DNA of 21,670 nucleotides from contig JNEM01014536.1 in the NCBI GenBank assembly GCA_000697335.1, positions 1 through 21,670 of the forward strand, written 5' to 3'. The notes beneath the pieces were generated by a model, which had not been told where the DNA came from, searched no databases, and worked only from the letters and a program-made list of their open reading frames with translations. Made by a program: the position numbers and the translations under genes. Position 1 is the stretch's first letter. The number at the start of each line of letters is the position of its first letter. Of this stretch, positions 19,357 through 21,670 are shown one piece after another. The DNA is from Conidiobolus incongruus B7586. Taxonomy: Eukaryota > Entomophthoromycota > Entomophthoromycetes > Entomophthorales > Conidiobolaceae.

Positions 19357-21670
19357 ATTAAAATCGCTATAATCTATTAATTATCAATTATGTAATCACT
19401 TTTCCATAGTATTACAAATTTTAGACCGTTTTTCAGATTTTATTTAAGTGAAAATGGTATTAGAATTAATAAAATTTATTGATAAGTTGGTTTAAATAAT
19501 AAAATGATATAATGTTAACTTATATCAGAATAGAATTGAACCTACCAAATTTGAATGTAATAGTTCTTTAAACAGTTAAAATTAAATCATTATTTGCTAA
19601 ATATTTGTCAAAAATATTTCTCTAAATTTACAACTTAATATTTTTCAATTATAACTTGTTATCTACCACTAATATAAAGATTAATATTTAATCTAAAATA
19701 AATGAATGTTTTCATATTAACCCCTATCTGTTATTATTTTGATAATAATATTAATCAGTTAGTCTGAATTGGATATTATATTTCCCGATAAATATTGAAA
19801 ATTTATATAAATGGATGGCGTTTTAAGATAGTTGATATGTTTTTTCTCATAGATTATTATATTACGAAATGATTGGTTATTAAAAACGAGTCAATCTATT
19901 AATTTGAATGATATTTTTTATTGTTTATTAAAATTGATTTAATATAATTGTTATTTGATATGAATATTGAATTATAGCTATCAATCATATTGTATCTAAG
20001 AATATATTCTCAATAAATAAATAGAATATTGTTATAAGTTAATCTCTATAATATATTTAACAATGTTTAACTTATATGATTATCATAAATCAAACAAAAA
20101 TATTTTAAGTATTCAAAATTGAATAATATTGGATTAATAAATATTAATGAATTCTCAATCAATGATATTTGCTGTTATTATATTTTTTTGAATTTTGTGA
20201 ATAAACATTTAATATTGGAATTATTCAGTATTGTATTACATATAATTAATTAATTTGGATTAAAATAATGCTGAATTTGATTTAAAAATGATGCTAAATA
20301 GAAGATTTGAATTAAAATTATACTTGAAATTTCTCTTTATTTAATGATGAATATATTGACATTGCTCAAATCATAAATCCAAATGTTGTACTTAGTGTGT
20401 AAGGTTCTTGGACAAAATTATTAGAATGTCCATCAAATCGAAATTGGAATATTATCTGATCAATTTAATAAAAAAACTAATTAGAAGATTTAATCTTTGA
20501 CTTATACATTATCAAATAAAAGAAAATCAATAGTTAATATAAGAATATTTACCATGCTATAAATAAAATTTGGAATATCCAAACTATATTTAATTTTCAT
20601 TTAAGTTCTTTTGTGTGGAATAATTTTAAATGTAGTATATAAAAGTGCATATAGTTAAAGCTTGTATGTGTAAGTGTAATTCAACAGCCCAAACTTTTCT
20701 TTTTAACATATAAATATTATTAGTACAATAATTTCAATATTCATGAATTATATAGATTTCAAAATCTAAATTTTTATTTATATTAATTCGATTATCTATA
20801 TAGATTTTTTTTTCAAATCAAATTTTTAAATCTTGTTCATTATTATTAAACAAAAATTATGAAATTACTTTTTCTAAATTCTTAAAGTTAATGATAGTTA
20901 CTATACTTGTATTTAATAATATGCAATTTAATCACCTAAATCTAGTTCAAATTAAAGTTAGAAGAATTGATCTATTTTTCAAACTGAAGTATCACAAATA
21001 TGCTAAGTAATGATTAAATATCAAAGCAATAAATTACCAAATTAATATATAATAGTAACACTTGAATAAATCATTAAAATCTCTGATATTTCATATCAAT
21101 ATCTTGAGTTTTTTAATAAAATAATTAGGTTTTTATTAATTTCAAAGGCTAAAAACTATTAGAACTTTAGCTATAACTTTTTAAATATCCAAAAATAATT
21201 AAATATCAATAATATCAACTGTTAGGACAAGCTAGCATAAGATTACTATTAATATCTATTAATTTCTTTATAATAAATATTAATTTTATTTTGACTCTAA
21301 AATTATTCAAAATAATAAAATATTTGATTTATTTTTGATCAAATTAGCTAATATTATATTTATCTCTATATGATATATAATAAGTTAAAATTAGTCATTA
21401 AGGATCAAAAAATATTATAATTAAATTTGAATGGTATTAGTAATAATTATCTAATATATCTTAAAATAAAAAACAATTATTTTGTAATATTATATTATTA
21501 TTTTCTGATCTAAAATATGTTATTTTTTTAATTATTTAAATATAATTAAAATCAATATGTCAATTTTAACTAGTTTATAATAATATAATAATGGTAAAAA
21601 AAACTTAAATAAATATTTAAAAAGAATAAAAAATTATTCACTAATAATAAAATATAATATTATATCAAAG

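Larger units (their letters stand above)
18761..21670. other. 6PGDH upstream region and AT-rich intergenic DNA, no further gene seen
   Basis: The first 200-300 bases above the 6PGDH start are moderately rich in G and C and should hold its leader and promoter. An ATTGG (CCAAT-type) element near 19034 and TTTAAA-like tracts near 18910 are visible, but none is convincing alone. Beyond about 19080 the DNA becomes very AT-rich with no open frame of note on either strand. A TATA-box-like TATATAAAAG occurs at 20636-20645 on the plus strand with no gene after it. No tRNA, rRNA or transposon was recognised. Confidence 0.55.

Noticed and set aside
20409-20432. Inverted repeat TGGACA-12 nt-TGTCCA
   Set aside because: The arms are only six bases with a 12-base loop and no gene nearby, so chance is a sufficient explanation.

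Overview
The window looks like nuclear DNA of a compact, very AT-rich eukaryote, most likely an early-diverging fungus. The intergenic DNA is extremely AT-rich: positions 21481-21540 hold only 5 G/C in 60. Coding DNA is much richer, reaching 31 G/C in 60 at 12661-12720. Introns are mostly 43-57 nt, GT-AG, usually ending in TTTTAG or similar. The 6-phosphogluconate dehydrogenase ends in a fungal-type SSTSYDA tail. The species cannot be fixed from the sequence alone.

Three genes are supported. (1) 3167-13498, plus strand: a giant BEACH-family scaffold of the ALFY/WDFY3 type, about 3,230 residues. It has a concanavalin/LamG-like segment, PH-BEACH, BEACH and WD40 repeats, and a C-terminal eight-cysteine FYVE-like zinc finger that lacks the lipid-binding basic motif. 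Eleven short introns crowd its first 2 kb, an 8.2-kb exon follows, and one last intron splits the zinc finger. (2) 13989-15390, minus strand: a coiled-coil protein that looks like THO complex subunit 7 (mRNA export), three exons, with a low-complexity tail. It converges on gene 1. (3) 17137-18760, minus strand: 6-phosphogluconate dehydrogenase (oxidative pentose phosphate pathway), two exons.

The rest (1-3166, 13499-13988, 15391-17136, 18761-21670) is AT-rich with no convincing gene. It holds poly(A)-type signals, a short microsatellite, a few palindromes and a possible spliced leader of gene 3. No mobile element, tRNA, rRNA or CRISPR was recognised.

The three genes have unrelated household roles (membrane traffic/autophagy, mRNA export, NADPH supply) and do not form an operon or pathway cluster. 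The most striking signal is in gene 1: its 8.2-kb exon changes reading frame five times. Every change has the same sense (one base too few), each can be placed at a short run of identical bases, and the protein on both sides is well-conserved BEACH-family sequence. Under-called runs in the assembly are the leading explanation. Programmed -1 frameshifting or recent gene decay are alternatives that RNA or protein data could separate. The FYVE-like finger without its PI3P-binding motif is the second most interesting point.
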